A DNA stretch of 64,000 nt, from contig CP101406.1 in NCBI GenBank assembly GCA_024758765.1, positions 4,154,001 to 4,218,000 of the forward strand, in the 5' to 3' direction. Positions 9,985 to 19,535 of this stretch are shown in pieces. The notes below the pieces were generated by a model, which saw only the letters and a list, made by a program, of their open reading frames with translations, was not told where the DNA came from and did not search any database. The translations under genes were made by a program, and so were the position numbers. Origin of the DNA: Mycobacterium sp. SVM_VP21. GTDB taxonomy: Bacteria; Actinomycetota; Actinomycetes; Mycobacteriales; Mycobacteriaceae. Each line of letters begins with the position of its first letter. The stretch's first letter is position 1.

Positions 9985-10215
9985 ATGAGCGTGTACCGGG
10001 TGATCGACATCATCGGGACCAGCCCGTCGTCCTGGGAGAACGCCGCAGCCGAAGCGGTGCACCGGGCCAAGCAGACCATCGACGACATCCGGGTTGCTCA
10101 GGTCGTCGAGCAGGATCTCACCCTTGATGACAAGGGCGGGATCATCTACCGCACCAAGCTGCGCATCTCCTTCAAGATCCGGCCGCCGAAGTCGGCCAAG
10201 CCGGACGACGAATAG
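9985..10215 (+). CDS. dodecin family protein
   Basis: A 76-residue dodecin, a small protein that assembles into hollow dodecamers storing flavin or CoA. The sequence MSVYRVIDIIGTSPSSWENAAAEAVHRA and the VVEQDL...YRTKLRISFKI strands are typical. GGAGGAG lies nine bases before the ATG. The methyltransferase gene follows after 14 bases, so the two are probably cotranscribed. The ligand cannot be told from sequence alone. Confidence 0.92.
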   Translation: MSVYRVIDIIGTSPSSWENAAAEAVHRAKQTIDDIRVAQVVEQDLTLDDKGGIIYRTKLRISFKIRPPKSAKPDDE

Positions 10216-10229
10216 AGCTACCGAACTCG

Positions 10230-11006
10230 ATGTCGCGCAGCTTCGACGACTTGGTGGCCGAAGCCGCCGCCGCACCCGTTGACGGCTGGGAATTCTCCTG
10301 GCTTGACGGCCGCGCCACAGAACAGCGCCCGTCCTGGGGCTATCAACGTCAGCTGGCCGGGCGGCTGTCGGGTGTCTCGGCCGCAGTCGACCTGAACACC
10401 GGTGGCGGCGAGGTGCTAGCCGGGATCGAGCGGTTCGGGACCTTCCCGCCCACCATGGCCGCCACCGAGTCGTGGCCGCCGAACGCCGCACGCGCCACCC
10501 AACTGCTGCATTCGCGTGGCGTGGTGGTGGTGACGGTGCCGGACCGGCCGCCGCTGCCGTTCGGCGACGAAGCATTCGATCTGGTCAGCAGCCGGCATCC
10601 GTTGGCGACCTGGTGGGACGAGATCGCGCGCGTGCTGCGGCCCGGCGGTCACTACTTCGCCCAGCAGATCGGGCCGGCGACGATGCTCGAGTTGAGCGAG
10701 TTCTTCCTCGGGCCAATGCCGGGCAAAGGTGCCCAGTATCAGCCGGAAGCGGTGCGAGCCGAGGCGGCAGCCGCCGGCATGGAGGTGCTCGATCTGCGGC
10801 TCGAGCGACTGCGGGCCGAGTTCTTCGACGTGGGCGCGGTCATCTATTTCCTGCGCAAGGTGATCTGGACCGTGCCCGACTTCGTGGTCGAGGATCACCG
10901 TGATCGGCTGCGCGAGATGCACGAGCGGATCGAGGCCGAGGGGTGCTTCGTCGCACACGCGACCCGGGTGCTCGTCGAGGCCCGCAAACCGGATTCACCG
11001 CGGTGA
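10230..11006 (+). CDS. class I SAM-dependent methyltransferase
   Basis: A 258-residue protein with Rossmann-type methyltransferase features: a modified SAM motif AAVDLNTGGGEVLAGI (residues about 51-66), the acidic FGDEAFDLVSSRHPL and the post-motif IARVLRPGGHYFAQQ. It follows the dodecin gene closely. The substrate is unknown. The glycine-rich motif reads DLNTGGGE rather than the commoner DLGCGTG, which is seen in a subgroup of actinobacterial methyltransferases. Confidence 0.8.
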   Translation: MSRSFDDLVAEAAAAPVDGWEFSWLDGRATEQRPSWGYQRQLAGRLSGVSAAVDLNTGGGEVLAGIERFGTFPPTMAATESWPPNAARATQLLHSRGVVVVTVPDRPPLPFGDEAFDLVSSRHPLATWWDEIARVLRPGGHYFAQQIGPATMLELSEFFLGPMPGKGAQYQPEAVRAEAAAAGMEVLDLRLERLRAEFFDVGAVIYFLRKVIWTVPDFVVEDHRDRLREMHERIEAEGCFVAHATRVLVEARKPDSPR

Positions 11007-11202
11007 TTCTGCACCCGAGCCAGAAGCGGCCGAAGTCAACACAGCCGGTATGGGGGCTGGTTCCCCGCAGGTAACCGTGGGTTGCCGCCCCATGTCTGGG
11101 CGGGCACCAGGAGCCCTGTTGGGTTTGCTGGGGAGTTGCTACCATCCGGATCGGGTGGAGGGGGTGCACGCTGGGGCACCCGTTCAGAGGGGAGCTCCCA
11201 CC

Positions 11203-12120
11203 ATGCACGTCAAAGTCGCGAAGACGCTTGGTATCGCCGGTGCCGTCATGTTGACCGTCGGCGCTGTCGCCGGTGCATCACCGGTGCAGGCATCCGCACC
11301 CACGCGCGACGTCCTGCTGACCGCCGGTCCAAGCCTGGGCGACAGCACCACAGCGCTGATCATGGGGCCCGGGGGGTGGCCAGACCCCAACGTCACCTAT
11401 ATGTCGGCTATCGACCGGATATACCTGGAACCGGGTGGGTTCACCGGCGACACCGTGGCTGCGCCATACCCCTGGTCGGCCATGTTCGATGGCTGGGACG
11501 ATCGGGTCAGCGCCGAAAGCAACGCCCTGGTCGAGGCAGTCGAGAAGGAACTGGCGTCGGGCGACTTCAGCGCGACGAATCCGCTGGTGATCGTCGGTTA
11601 TTCCGAGAGCGCGGTGGCTGCAGGACAAGCAATGTCGCTATTGCACGAGCGCGGCGTCAACTCCGACCTCCTGCATTTCGTTCTGCTCGGGGACACCGCC
11701 TCGGCCCACGGCGGCTTCCTCAGCAATTTGCTGCCCTCGCTGCCCGAGTCGCTTCGTGAGCCCATCGAACAGTTGCTGGCGTGGTCGGGCCTCAGGGATC
11801 TGCTCGGTGCCACGACCCCCACCAACCTCTACCCGACCGATGTGTACAGCATCAGCGGCGACCCGTGGGCCGACTGGCCGAGGGACCTGATCTCGGGTCC
11901 GTCGACGTTCTCGACCACCCTGACCGGGATGTTCAGTACACATCTGGAATACCTCGGGTTGACTCCCGGCCAGATCAGCGATGCGGTCCTGTCAAACTCC
12001 GACGGACTGACCGACTACTACACGATCTCCGATACCGGCATCAACTTCCTGAACGCACTCTGGAATGCCGCAGTAAGTATGGGCGATATACCCGATTGGT
12101 TAACTGCACTAGTCGGTTAG
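11203..12120 (+). CDS. secreted PE-PPE-domain serine hydrolase
   Basis: A 305-residue exported protein. Residues 1-31 form a Sec signal peptide ending PVQA-SA. The remainder resembles the PE-PPE domain (PF08237), an alpha/beta-hydrolase fold related to cutinases. The nucleophile elbow is GYSES with S134, and ALIMGPGGWPDPNVTYMSAI matches the domain start. No PE or PPE N-terminal domain is present, so export is probably by Sec rather than type VII secretion. ATG 11203 is preceded by AGAGGGGAG. A strong hairpin follows the stop. Esterase or lipid acyl-transfer activity is inferred from family members. Confidence 0.82.
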   Translation: MHVKVAKTLGIAGAVMLTVGAVAGASPVQASAPTRDVLLTAGPSLGDSTTALIMGPGGWPDPNVTYMSAIDRIYLEPGGFTGDTVAAPYPWSAMFDGWDDRVSAESNALVEAVEKELASGDFSATNPLVIVGYSESAVAAGQAMSLLHERGVNSDLLHFVLLGDTASAHGGFLSNLLPSLPESLREPIEQLLAWSGLRDLLGATTPTNLYPTDVYSISGDPWADWPRDLISGPSTFSTTLTGMFSTHLEYLGLTPGQISDAVLSNSDGLTDYYTISDTGINFLNALWNAAVSMGDIPDWLTALVG

Positions 12121-12134
12121 CCACTCGAACTCTG

Positions 12135-12158
12135 GCCGTTGACCGCCGCGTCAACGGC
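12135..12158. terminator. bidirectional terminator hairpin
   Basis: GCCGTTGAC and GTCAACGGC form a perfect nine-pair stem around a six-base loop, centred between the convergent stops at 12120 and 12164. It has the position and shape of a terminator serving both strands; no T-run is visible. Confidence 0.6.
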
Positions 12159-12163
12159 AGCGC

Positions 12164-13084
12164 TCAGCGGTTCAGGACGTCCAAGGCGTGTTGCAGGTCG
12201 GCGGGGTATTCGCTGGTGATCTCGATGCGCCGCCCGTCGCCGGGGTGGGCGAAGGCCAGTGAACGGGCGTGCAGCCACTGGCGGTCCAGCCCGAGCTTGC
12301 GCGCCAACGTCGGGTCGGCGCCGTAGGTGAGGTCGCCGCAGCAGGGATGCCGCAGGGCCGAGAAGTGCACCCGGATCTGATGAGTGCGGCCGGTTTCCAG
12401 GTGCACGTCGAGCAGGCTCGCGGCGACGAACGCCTCCACCGTGTCGTAGTGGGTGATGCTGTGCCGTCCGTCGGCGGTCACGGCGAACTTCCAGTCCGGT
12501 CCGTGATGCCGCCCGATCGGTGCGTCGATGGTGCCACTGGACGGGTCCGGATGGCCCTGCACCAGGGCGTGGTAGCGCTTCTCGACGGTGCGCGCCTTGA
12601 ACGCGCGTTTGAGCGCGGTGTAGGCGCGTTCGGAGATCGCCACCACCATGACTCCCGAGGTTCCGACATCGAGTCGGTGCACGATGCCCTGCCGCTCCGG
12701 AACCCCGGAGGTGGTGATGCGGTAGCCGGCTGCGGCAAGCCCGCCCAGCACGGTGGGCCCGGTCCAGCCCACGGACGCGTGCGCGGCGACCCCGGGGGGT
12801 TTGTCGACGGCGACGATGTCGGCATCGGAGTACAAGATCGTCATGCCCTCGACCTCGGCCGGGGTGTTCTCCAGCGGCGGCGGTGCTTCGGGTAGCCGCA
12901 CCTGCAGCCACGCGCCGGCGGCGAGCCGGTCGGACTTGCCGGCGGCGACACCGTCCAGTTCCACGTCGCCGTTTTCGGCCAGGGTCGCCACCACATTGCG
13001 CGACAGGCCCAACAGGCGGGCCAGCCCGGCGTCCACGCGCATGCCGGCCAGCCCCTCGGGGACCGGCATGGATCGTTCGGTCAC
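12164..13084 (-). CDS. RluA-family pseudouridine synthase
   Basis: A 306-residue rRNA pseudouridine synthase. An S4 RNA-binding domain is N-terminal ([25 protein letters not shown]), followed by the RluA catalytic domain with HRLDVGTSG, whose D139 is the catalytic aspartate, and [12 protein letters not shown]. The start is GTG at 13084, seven bases after the lspA stop, giving [20 protein letters not shown] as in the M. tuberculosis homolog Rv1540. A longer frame upstream overlaps lspA and is not used. It probably forms an operon with lspA. The modified uridine is not predictable. Confidence 0.92.
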   Translation of the reverse strand: MTERSMPVPEGLAGMRVDAGLARLLGLSRNVVATLAENGDVELDGVAAGKSDRLAAGAWLQVRLPEAPPPLENTPAEVEGMTILYSDADIVAVDKPPGVAAHASVGWTGPTVLGGLAAAGYRITTSGVPERQGIVHRLDVGTSGVMVVAISERAYTALKRAFKARTVEKRYHALVQGHPDPSSGTIDAPIGRHHGPDWKFAVTADGRHSITHYDTVEAFVAASLLDVHLETGRTHQIRVHFSALRHPCCGDLTYGADPTLARKLGLDRQWLHARSLAFAHPGDGRRIEITSEYPADLQHALDVLNR

Positions 13085-13091
13085 AGCCGCA

Positions 13092-13679
13092 TCAGGCTTG
13101 CTCGCCGTCGCCGTCGCCGGCATGCCGGCGACCCACCGCGTCGAAGTCGAAGCCGAACACCGACAGCGCCACCAGCAGGATCGCACCGCCCACCACGGCC
13201 GGGTCGGCGACATTGAAGACCGGCCACCAGCCGATCGACAGGAAGTCGACCACGTGGCCCTGCAGATGCCCGGGCGCCCGGAAGAACCGGTCCACCAGGT
13301 TGCCCAGCGCGCCGCCGAGGATCATTCCCAGCCCGATCGCCCACCACGGCGACACCAGGCGGCGCGACATCCAGATGATGCCGAGCACCACCGAGCTGGC
13401 GATCAGCGTCAACACCCAGGTGTAGCTGGTGGCCATCGAGAACGCGGCGCCGGAGTTGCGGACCAGGGTCCAGGTCACGGTGTCGCCGATGATCGGCACC
13501 GGCTGGCCGGGGGTCAACATCTTCACCGCGAGCACCTTGGTGACGACGTCGGCCAGCAGCACCACCGTGGCCACTGAGAGCAGTAGCCCCAGCCGGCGGG
13601 GCGGGGCGGCGGGCTCCGTCTCAGGTGCCGCGACCGGGTCCACCTCCGTCTCGGTCGAGTCGGTTGTCTCGTCAGTCAC
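13092..13679 (-). CDS. lspA: lipoprotein signal peptidase II
   Basis: A 195-residue inner-membrane aspartyl protease that cleaves prolipoprotein signal peptides after lipidation. Four hydrophobic helices follow a charged 30-residue N-terminal tail. The catalytic aspartates are in GNLVDRFF (D130) and FNVADP (D159). NSGAAFS, a conserved family motif, is at about 75-81. The acidic Thr/Glu-rich N-terminal extension is typical of mycobacterial LspA. It is upstream of the RluA gene in an operon and divergent from ansA. Confidence 0.95.
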   Translation of the reverse strand: MTDETTDSTETEVDPVAAPETEPAAPPRRLGLLLSVATVVLLADVVTKVLAVKMLTPGQPVPIIGDTVTWTLVRNSGAAFSMATSYTWVLTLIASSVVLGIIWMSRRLVSPWWAIGLGMILGGALGNLVDRFFRAPGHLQGHVVDFLSIGWWPVFNVADPAVVGGAILLVALSVFGFDFDAVGRRHAGDGDGEQA

Positions 13680-13720
13680 GCTCCCATCATCCCTTAACCC
13701 AGGTGCGGCATGATCGCGGC

Positions 13721-14659
13721 ATGCTGTCCAAGCGCCTGACCGTCATCACCACCGGCGGCACCATCTCCTGCAGCACCCAGGGCGACGGGGCGCTGCGGCC
13801 CGCCCGCAGCGGCTCGGACCTGCTCGCAGACACCGGTGCCGCGAACGTCACCGTGGTGGACCTGATGGCGCGGGACAGCTCGGAGCTGGGCCCGGGGGAC
13901 TGGGCTGCGCTCCTCGCCGCGGTGCATGCCGCGGTGGACGGCGGCGCCGACGGCGTGGTGGTCACCCACGGCACCGACACTTGCGAAGAGGGTGCGCTCT
14001 GGCTGGAACTGGGCTACCGCGGGGACGTGCCCGTCGTGCTGACCGGGGCCCAGCGCGGTGCGGACGCCCCCGACGCCGACGGGCCGGGCAACCTGCGAGA
14101 CGCCCTGGCACTGGCTGCGGATCCAGCAGCCCGAGGACTAGGCGTGCTGTTGTGCTTCGCCGGCCGGGTTCTGGCTCCGTTGGGGCTGCAGAAGGCGACC
14201 GTCACCGGTCTGACCGGATTCACCGGTACGGTGCTGGGCAGCGTCACCGAGGGCCGGGTCACGCTGTCGCGCGACAAGACTCGGCCCTACCTCGGTGCAC
14301 CGGCCACTGTGCCGCGGGTGGATGTCGTGGCGCTGTATGCGGGTGCAGACGCTGTCGCCCTGGACGCCTACGCCGCCGCCGGTGCGCGCGGGGTGGTGTT
14401 GTCCGCGCTCGGGTCGGGCAACGCCACGACGGCAGTGATCGAGGGCGTGCGACGGCACTGTGCGGACGGACTCGTGGTCGCGGTGTCCAGCCGGGTTCCG
14501 GATGGGCGCATCGGCGCGGATTACGGTCCCGGCCGAGCCCTGGTGGAGGTGGGCGCGGTGCTGGTGCCGCGGCTGCGGCCGCCGCAGGCACGGATCCTGC
14601 TGATGGCGGCGCTTGCGGCTGGACAGCCGGTCGACGACGTCATCGAGCGGTGGGGCTGA
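13721..14659 (+). CDS. ansA: type I-like L-asparaginase
   Basis: A 312-residue asparaginase converting asparagine to aspartate and ammonia. The first catalytic threonine is in [10 protein letters not shown] (T14). The second motif is [12 protein letters not shown] (T85, D86 with the nearby conserved lysine region), where the usual HGTDTMEE has Cys for Met. The ATG at 13721 follows the short divergent gap from lspA. No signal peptide is visible, so the enzyme is probably cytoplasmic. The secreted-protein gene begins four bases after the stop. Confidence 0.94.
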   Translation: MLSKRLTVITTGGTISCSTQGDGALRPARSGSDLLADTGAANVTVVDLMARDSSELGPGDWAALLAAVHAAVDGGADGVVVTHGTDTCEEGALWLELGYRGDVPVVLTGAQRGADAPDADGPGNLRDALALAADPAARGLGVLLCFAGRVLAPLGLQKATVTGLTGFTGTVLGSVTEGRVTLSRDKTRPYLGAPATVPRVDVVALYAGADAVALDAYAAAGARGVVLSALGSGNATTAVIEGVRRHCADGLVVAVSSRVPDGRIGADYGPGRALVEVGAVLVPRLRPPQARILLMAALAAGQPVDDVIERWG

Positions 14660-14662
14660 CCG

Positions 14663-15124
14663 ATGGCCAGGATTCTCGCCCTCGTCGGCGCCGCCGTTTT
14701 CACCGTCGGGACGGCTGCTGCGGCTCACGCCGAGCCGCCTCCCGGCGCGGACGCCGGCGACGACTACCCGGTAGCCACCGGCCGGTACTCGTCCCCGACC
14801 GACTTCTACTGGGTGTTCTTCAAAACACCGGACGGCCGCTCATGCGGGATCGGCCCCAATGGTGGGCCGATCGGCTGCGATGCCGTGCCGATGGACGCGC
14901 CCGCCGGCGCCAACCAGACCGTGCTCGAAGCCGGCGGGGTGCCCGCGGTCTACCGCCACACCGACATCGCCTCCTTCACCCGGGACGTGGACGTGTTGCC
15001 GGAGGGGCACCGACTCCAAAACTGGGGCTCCAGCTGCGCAGTCGGCTACCAGGGCACGGTGACCTGCAAAGGATATGGCCAGCATGGCTTTACCCTGTCC
15101 AGCGTCTACGGTGTGCTGTGGTGA
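14663..15124 (+). CDS. secreted protein of unknown function
   Basis: A 153-residue protein with a clear signal peptide (MARILALVGAAVFTVGTAAAAHA-EPP). The mature part contains four cysteines (SCGIG, GCDAV, SCAVG, TCKGY) likely to make two disulphides, and the ending GFTLSSVYGVLW. It resembles short mycobacterial exported proteins without an assigned function. It starts four bases after the ansA stop, so it is probably translated from the same transcript. Confidence 0.75.
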   Translation: MARILALVGAAVFTVGTAAAAHAEPPPGADAGDDYPVATGRYSSPTDFYWVFFKTPDGRSCGIGPNGGPIGCDAVPMDAPAGANQTVLEAGGVPAVYRHTDIASFTRDVDVLPEGHRLQNWGSSCAVGYQGTVTCKGYGQHGFTLSSVYGVLW

Positions 15125-15158
15125 TCCGGCGTAATCTGCCCTCGAAGTACCTGCGTGT

Positions 15159-15530
15159 TCAGCCCGTGGTTGTGCGCGCGGGCACGGAGTCGAGGTTCGG
15201 GAGCTGCGCCAGACGCCACTCTCGGGCGATGAGAAAGAGCGGAACGGCCACGCTGATATCGACGACGAAGCCCAGCACTACGTACACCCACAGGTACTTG
15301 ATGCCGATCCTGCGTGCCTCGACGACCATGAAGATCAGCGCTGCGACCGAGACCAGTGTCAGGTCGATGCTCATGGAGCTGACCGCGTGATTGGCGAAAC
15401 AGCTGGCGACGAAGTCGAGCGGGCCTCCGCCGGCCGAGAAGTACGCGATGTTGTGCGCCCAGGTGGCGATGAGCGCCACCAGCGCGAGCAGACCGTAAAG
15501 GATGCAGCGATTTCTTCGGGCAGCGGTCAT
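15159..15530 (-). CDS. DUF2834 membrane protein
   Basis: A 123-residue protein with three to four hydrophobic helices (residues about 9-30, 47-70 and 78-100). The motif HNIAYFSAGGGPLDFVASCFANHAVSS and the DLTLVSVAALIFMVVEARR helix are typical of DUF2834. The function of this family is unknown. It is convergent with the secreted gene. The 258 bases upstream hold no gene that I can support. Confidence 0.8.
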   Translation of the reverse strand: MTAARRNRCILYGLLALVALIATWAHNIAYFSAGGGPLDFVASCFANHAVSSMSIDLTLVSVAALIFMVVEARRIGIKYLWVYVVLGFVVDISVAVPLFLIAREWRLAQLPNLDSVPARTTTG

Positions 15531-15788
15531 GCCGGTCAGTATGTGGTCATCAGAGCGATTGTCAATACCTGTGGTTCGGGTTGGTCAAACAGCGCGCCGG
15601 CAGCGACGAGGGCGACCGGGTGCGGTGCGTTGACGGCCCGCCGGCATGCTTGTGCAGCAGCAATGCGCCTGTAGGCCATGGCGATACCGGTCGATGGCGC
15701 CGTAGTCGATCTTGAAGGCCTTGACCGCAACCTGGGTGTTGGTCCGGACTGCGATTCGCATTCCGTGCAGGAGGGTAGATAACCGTTG

Positions 15789-17156
15789 TCAGTCTTGCGC
15801 TTTCGAACCGGCCAGGTAGTCCGGCCAGTCGAGGCTGTCGACGGGGTCGGCGCGAACGACCCTGGGAGTGTCGACCGGGAAGGTCCGGACCAGACCCGGA
15901 CCCGAACTGCGGGTCTCGAATCGCACCGTCATCACGCCGTGGCCGGCACCCTGCACCCAACCGTGCCCGAACTCATCGTGGGAGACGTCGTCGCCGACCC
16001 GCCACGGCGAGGTGACCGGTCCCGAACTTGGCCAGGAAATCGGTTCCGGCGCTGGCATTTCCGGAGAAGCCGGTACCGAGTCGCCGAAGTCCAAATCCGG
16101 GAACAGCGATTCCTGGCGAACATCGGTCAGCCCGGAGAACCCCACACCGAGCAGCCGGATCGGTCCGATCTCCTGCGGATCGAGCAGCAGCCGGCCGGCC
16201 GCCGACGTGAGTGCGGCGGCGTCGGTGGTCGCATAGGGCAGCGTGGCCGAGCGGGTCAGCACACTCATGTCGGCCTTCTTGAGTTTCACCGTCACAGTCC
16301 GAGCGCCGCGCCCATCGCGCAGCAGCCTGCGGTAGGCGTGCTCACCGATCGGACCGATCTCAGCGCGCAGCTGGTCCAAGGTGGTCAAGTCGACCGCGAA
16401 GGTCGATTCGGCGCTGATCTGTTTGGCTTCAGCACGTTCGGCGACCCGCCGGTCGTCGATCCCCCGGGCCAGCCGGTGCAGTGCGGGACCGATGGTGGCG
16501 CCCAGAATGTCGGCGACCTCACTGTCGGTCAGTGCGGCGAGCTGACCGATCGTGTCGATGCCCAGCCGGTGCAGCTTGTCCTCGGCGACCGGACCGATCC
16601 CCCACAGCCGGCGCACCGGCAGCCCGTCCAGCAGCAACCGTTCCTCGGAGCGGCTGACGACCCGCACCCCGTTCGGCTTTGCCAGATCGGAGGCGATCTT
16701 GGCGATCTGCTTGCCCGAGCCCGCCCCGACCGACGCCACCAAGCCGGTCTCGTCGAGCACCCGTGCGCGCAGCCGTTCGCAGAACCGCAGCACATCCGCA
16801 GCGGTTGCGCCGGCCAGCTCAGCCGGTTCCCCGAATGCCTCGTCGAAGGAGAGCTGCTCGAGGACCGGAATCACCGCGCGCACGGTTTCGAAGACCCGTC
16901 GGCTGGCCATGCCGTACACGGCGCCCCGCGGCGGCAGCACCACGGCCGGGGCCCCGACCAGCCGGCGTGCCTGGTGCATCGGCATCGCCGAGCGGGCGCC
17001 GAAAACCCGCGCCTCGTAACTGGCCCCGGCCACCACGCCGCGACCCCCGAGCCCGCCGACCAGTACCGGCCTTCCCCGCAACGTCGGGCGGGTCAATTGC
17101 TCGACGGACGCGAAAAACGCGTCCATATCCAGGTGCAGGACCCATCGGGCGTCCAC
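15789..17156 (-). CDS. dinB: Y-family DNA polymerase IV, DinX type
   Basis: A 455-residue translesion polymerase. The catalytic acidic residues are in [13 protein letters not shown] (D10, D12) and LSFDEAF (D105, E106). The helix-hairpin-helix LRRLWGIGP region and little finger follow. A C-terminal extension ([24 protein letters not shown]) is characteristic of mycobacterial DinX, Rv1537. The start is GTG at 17156; the open frame continues upstream for 100 codons but has no family similarity. It is divergent from the methyltransferase gene by 57 bases. No beta-clamp-binding motif was identified with confidence. Confidence 0.93.
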   Translation of the reverse strand: MDARWVLHLDMDAFFASVEQLTRPTLRGRPVLVGGLGGRGVVAGASYEARVFGARSAMPMHQARRLVGAPAVVLPPRGAVYGMASRRVFETVRAVIPVLEQLSFDEAFGEPAELAGATAADVLRFCERLRARVLDETGLVASVGAGSGKQIAKIASDLAKPNGVRVVSRSEERLLLDGLPVRRLWGIGPVAEDKLHRLGIDTIGQLAALTDSEVADILGATIGPALHRLARGIDDRRVAERAEAKQISAESTFAVDLTTLDQLRAEIGPIGEHAYRRLLRDGRGARTVTVKLKKADMSVLTRSATLPYATTDAAALTSAAGRLLLDPQEIGPIRLLGVGFSGLTDVRQESLFPDLDFGDSVPASPEMPAPEPISWPSSGPVTSPWRVGDDVSHDEFGHGWVQGAGHGVMTVRFETRSSGPGLVRTFPVDTPRVVRADPVDSLDWPDYLAGSKAQD

Positions 17157-17213
17157 GGGGTTCAGCCTATGGGGCAGACCGACTCCCGGCCGCATCCGAC
17201 TAGTGTCGAGACG

Positions 17214-17780
17214 ATGGCGATGAATCTGGTTCACCGGTTGTGTTGCAGCTCGCGATACTGGGCACGCAGCGTCGAGCGCGAGCTCCTGCCGTGGGCGCTG
17301 GCAGACGTCGATCTCGGCGAGAACACCCTGGAGATCGGGCCGGGCTACGGCGCCAACATGCGGTGTCTGGTCAACATGACGCCGCGTCTGACTGCCGTCG
17401 AGATCGACCCACCGATGACCAGGCGCCTGCAGGAGAAGTACGGGTCGCGCGCCCACATCATCAACGGTGACGGCACCGCTACCGGGCTGCCGTCGGACGC
17501 GTTCAGTTCAGTGGTGTGTTTCACCATGCTGCACCACGTTCCGACGCCGGCGTTGCAGGACCGACTGTTCGCCGAGGCATTTCGCGTGCTGCGCCCCGGT
17601 GCGATCTTCGCCGGCAGCGATGGCGTGCACTCAACGCTGTTTCAGCTGACGCATTTTCGCGACACCTATAATCCGGTCTCGCCCGATACGTTGCCAGACC
17701 GCTTGCACAACAGCGGTTTCCGCGACGTACAGGTGGTCACCGCGGGTGGTCAACAGCGCTGGCTGGCCGTCAAACCCTGA
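17214..17780 (+). CDS. class I SAM-dependent methyltransferase
   Basis: A 188-residue methyltransferase_11-type protein with SAM motif [16 protein letters not shown], acidic [24 protein letters not shown] and [13 protein letters not shown]. The in-frame ATGs at 17214 and 17220 are both plausible starts. It is convergent with the DUF732 gene, with eight bases between the stops. The substrate is unknown. Confidence 0.82.
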   Translation: MAMNLVHRLCCSSRYWARSVERELLPWALADVDLGENTLEIGPGYGANMRCLVNMTPRLTAVEIDPPMTRRLQEKYGSRAHIINGDGTATGLPSDAFSSVVCFTMLHHVPTPALQDRLFAEAFRVLRPGAIFAGSDGVHSTLFQLTHFRDTYNPVSPDTLPDRLHNSGFRDVQVVTAGGQQRWLAVKP

Positions 17781-17788
17781 CGGATCGG

Positions 17789-18133
17789 TTACTTCGACCC
17801 GCCGCCACCCTTATTGAGCTGGTGCGGACAATAGGTTTTCGCCGAGATCGCCGCGAACCGCGCCGCGTCGGCCACGGTCAGGTCGGGATTGGCTTCAGTG
17901 ATGTCGTTCAGCAGTTCCAGGCTCGTTTCACCGTTGGCCGCCAAACCGCAAAGCGCTTCAGCTGCGGCCACAGCTTGAGCGGGGTCGTCGAAGACGATCC
18001 CGACCTGCCGAAGCGATGAGATGAACTCCGCGCTGTCGACCGCGCTCACCTCCACCACGCTGGGATCGGCATGCCCGGGTACAGCGAGAGCAAGCGCTGC
18101 CGCGGCGGCAAGCGGGACGAACAAGAGCTTCAT
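17789..18133 (-). CDS. secreted DUF732 protein
   Basis: A 114-residue exported protein. The signal peptide is MKLLFVPLAAAAALALAVPGHA. The mature DUF732 domain has the features FISSLRQVGIVFDDPAQAVAAAEALCG and a second cysteine in KTYCPH, likely disulphide bonded. ATG 18133 is chosen over an upstream frame start because it begins the signal peptide and is preceded by AGGAGG. It lies 46 bases downstream of two PPE genes and is probably part of their operon. The function of DUF732 is unknown. Confidence 0.82.
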   Translation of the reverse strand: MKLLFVPLAAAAALALAVPGHADPSVVEVSAVDSAEFISSLRQVGIVFDDPAQAVAAAEALCGLAANGETSLELLNDITEANPDLTVADAARFAAISAKTYCPHQLNKGGGGSK

Positions 18134-18179
18134 AGGGGTCCTCCTGGAGCGGCTGAGATCGTGGGACATCGTGACCTCG

Positions 18180-19517
18180 TCAGCCGAGCGCGGACTGCGA
18201 TCCGGCAAGCGCACTGTCCTCGTCGTCGAGGACATGCACCGCGTGGATGCCTGGTTTCAGCGACAGCTTCGCCACAAGTTCGTCGAGGCCGGCCTGATCG
18301 ACGTTCCAATGCTGCACCACATCCGGCGTCTGCTGCAATTGCGCGATGACCTGATCCAGTGGGACCGGTGCCTCGCGATCCTTGATATTGGTCGACACCA
18401 CGCGGGCCACCGGGGCCACCGTCCGGGTGGCCGGCGCGCCCAAGGCACCACCGGCCGCGCTGCCCAGGGCTGCCGGGGCGAGCATGCCCGGGACGGTTCC
18501 CGTTGCGGGGGCAGCGCCGAGCGCCGTCGCCGGCAGCGAGGTGGAGGCAAGCTGGATGGCCGAGGTGGCGCTGGCCCAGTTCGGCGGCACCGACAACACA
18601 CCCACGCGCATGGCGCTGCCCGCAGCCGCCCCGGCGGCCCTGCTCAGACCGGCACCCGCACTCAATCCGGAGCTGTGCAGGCCGCCGAGCGCCGACTTCG
18701 GGATGGCCGGGAGTACCGCCTTGTACCCAGCCCGGAACTGGGTGATCCCCAGGTTGGTACTGGCGTTCACGGCGTTGACCCACCCGGTCTGGCCACTGAC
18801 TCCCGACAGCAGTGAGAGGTCGCTTTCCAGCACCGAGCTCACCTGGGGAATGCCCGTGACCGAATCGATCAAATTCTGCCACCCAGAGGTGTACGCGGCA
18901 GTCAGCGCATTGATCTGCTGGGTGATCTGCTGTATCAGGTCGGGTTGAGGTGTGGCGGCCGCGGCCTCGGCACTCCCCGCGTCGCCTTTTGTGGTCTGCG
19001 GTGCGGCGGTGAACGAGGTCAGATTGGTTGCCGCCGACGAAGCGGCGGCGTAGCCGAGCATCGCGGCGATATCCTGTGCCCACATCCGGCCGTACTCCGC
19101 TTCGACAGCGGCGATCGCGGTGCTGTTCTGCCCCAGGATATTGCTGGCAACCAGCGATGCCAGCTGGCTGCGGTTGGCGGCGATCGCCGGCGGCGGCACG
19201 ATGCCGGCGAAGGCCGATTCGTAGGCGGCTGCTGCCGCCGTCGCCTGGGCGGCGGTCTGTTCAGCCTGAGCCGCCGTGGTCGACAGCCACGTCACGTACG
19301 GCGCTGCGGCATCCGCCATCGCCGCCGCCGCCGGCCCCTGCCAGCCTCCGCTGAGGCTTGCCAGCGCCGACTGGTAGGACAACGCGGCGGCGTGCAACTC
19401 GGCGCCCAGCCCCGACCAGGCCGCCGCGGCGGCGAACAACGGGTCCGCACCCGGACCCGAATACAACTGGCCGGAGATGATCTCCGGAGGTTGCGCTGCG
19501 AAGCTCTGAAATACCAT
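18180..19517 (-). CDS. PPE family protein, SVP subgroup
   Basis: A 445-residue PPE protein. The conserved helical PPE domain covers residues 1-175 (FAAQPPEIISGQLYSGPG, a WQGPAA turn, and GYAAASSAATNL near the domain end). The SVP motif VGVLSVPPNWAS is near residue 310. PPE proteins are exported by type VII systems, usually as PE-PPE heterodimers; no PE gene adjoins. The second of two tandem PPE genes, 18 bases after the first. A Pro-rich C-terminal tail ends the protein. Confidence 0.93.
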   Translation of the reverse strand: MVFQSFAAQPPEIISGQLYSGPGADPLFAAAAAWSGLGAELHAAALSYQSALASLSGGWQGPAAAAMADAAAPYVTWLSTTAAQAEQTAAQATAAAAAYESAFAGIVPPPAIAANRSQLASLVASNILGQNSTAIAAVEAEYGRMWAQDIAAMLGYAAASSAATNLTSFTAAPQTTKGDAGSAEAAAATPQPDLIQQITQQINALTAAYTSGWQNLIDSVTGIPQVSSVLESDLSLLSGVSGQTGWVNAVNASTNLGITQFRAGYKAVLPAIPKSALGGLHSSGLSAGAGLSRAAGAAAGSAMRVGVLSVPPNWASATSAIQLASTSLPATALGAAPATGTVPGMLAPAALGSAAGGALGAPATRTVAPVARVVSTNIKDREAPVPLDQVIAQLQQTPDVVQHWNVDQAGLDELVAKLSLKPGIHAVHVLDDEDSALAGSQSALG

Positions 19518-19535
19518 GAACGCGACCTACTTTCG

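Noticed and set aside
15536..15788. Short minus-strand frames between the DUF2834 gene and dinB, for example MRIAVRTNTQVAVKAFKIDYGA
   Set aside because: Both frames are short, with no domain and no clear ribosome site. Possibly a decayed gene, but the sequence does not show which frame was used.
17157..17456. 100-codon upstream extension of dinB
   Set aside because: It overlaps the methyltransferase gene on the other strand and lacks similarity to polymerase IV.
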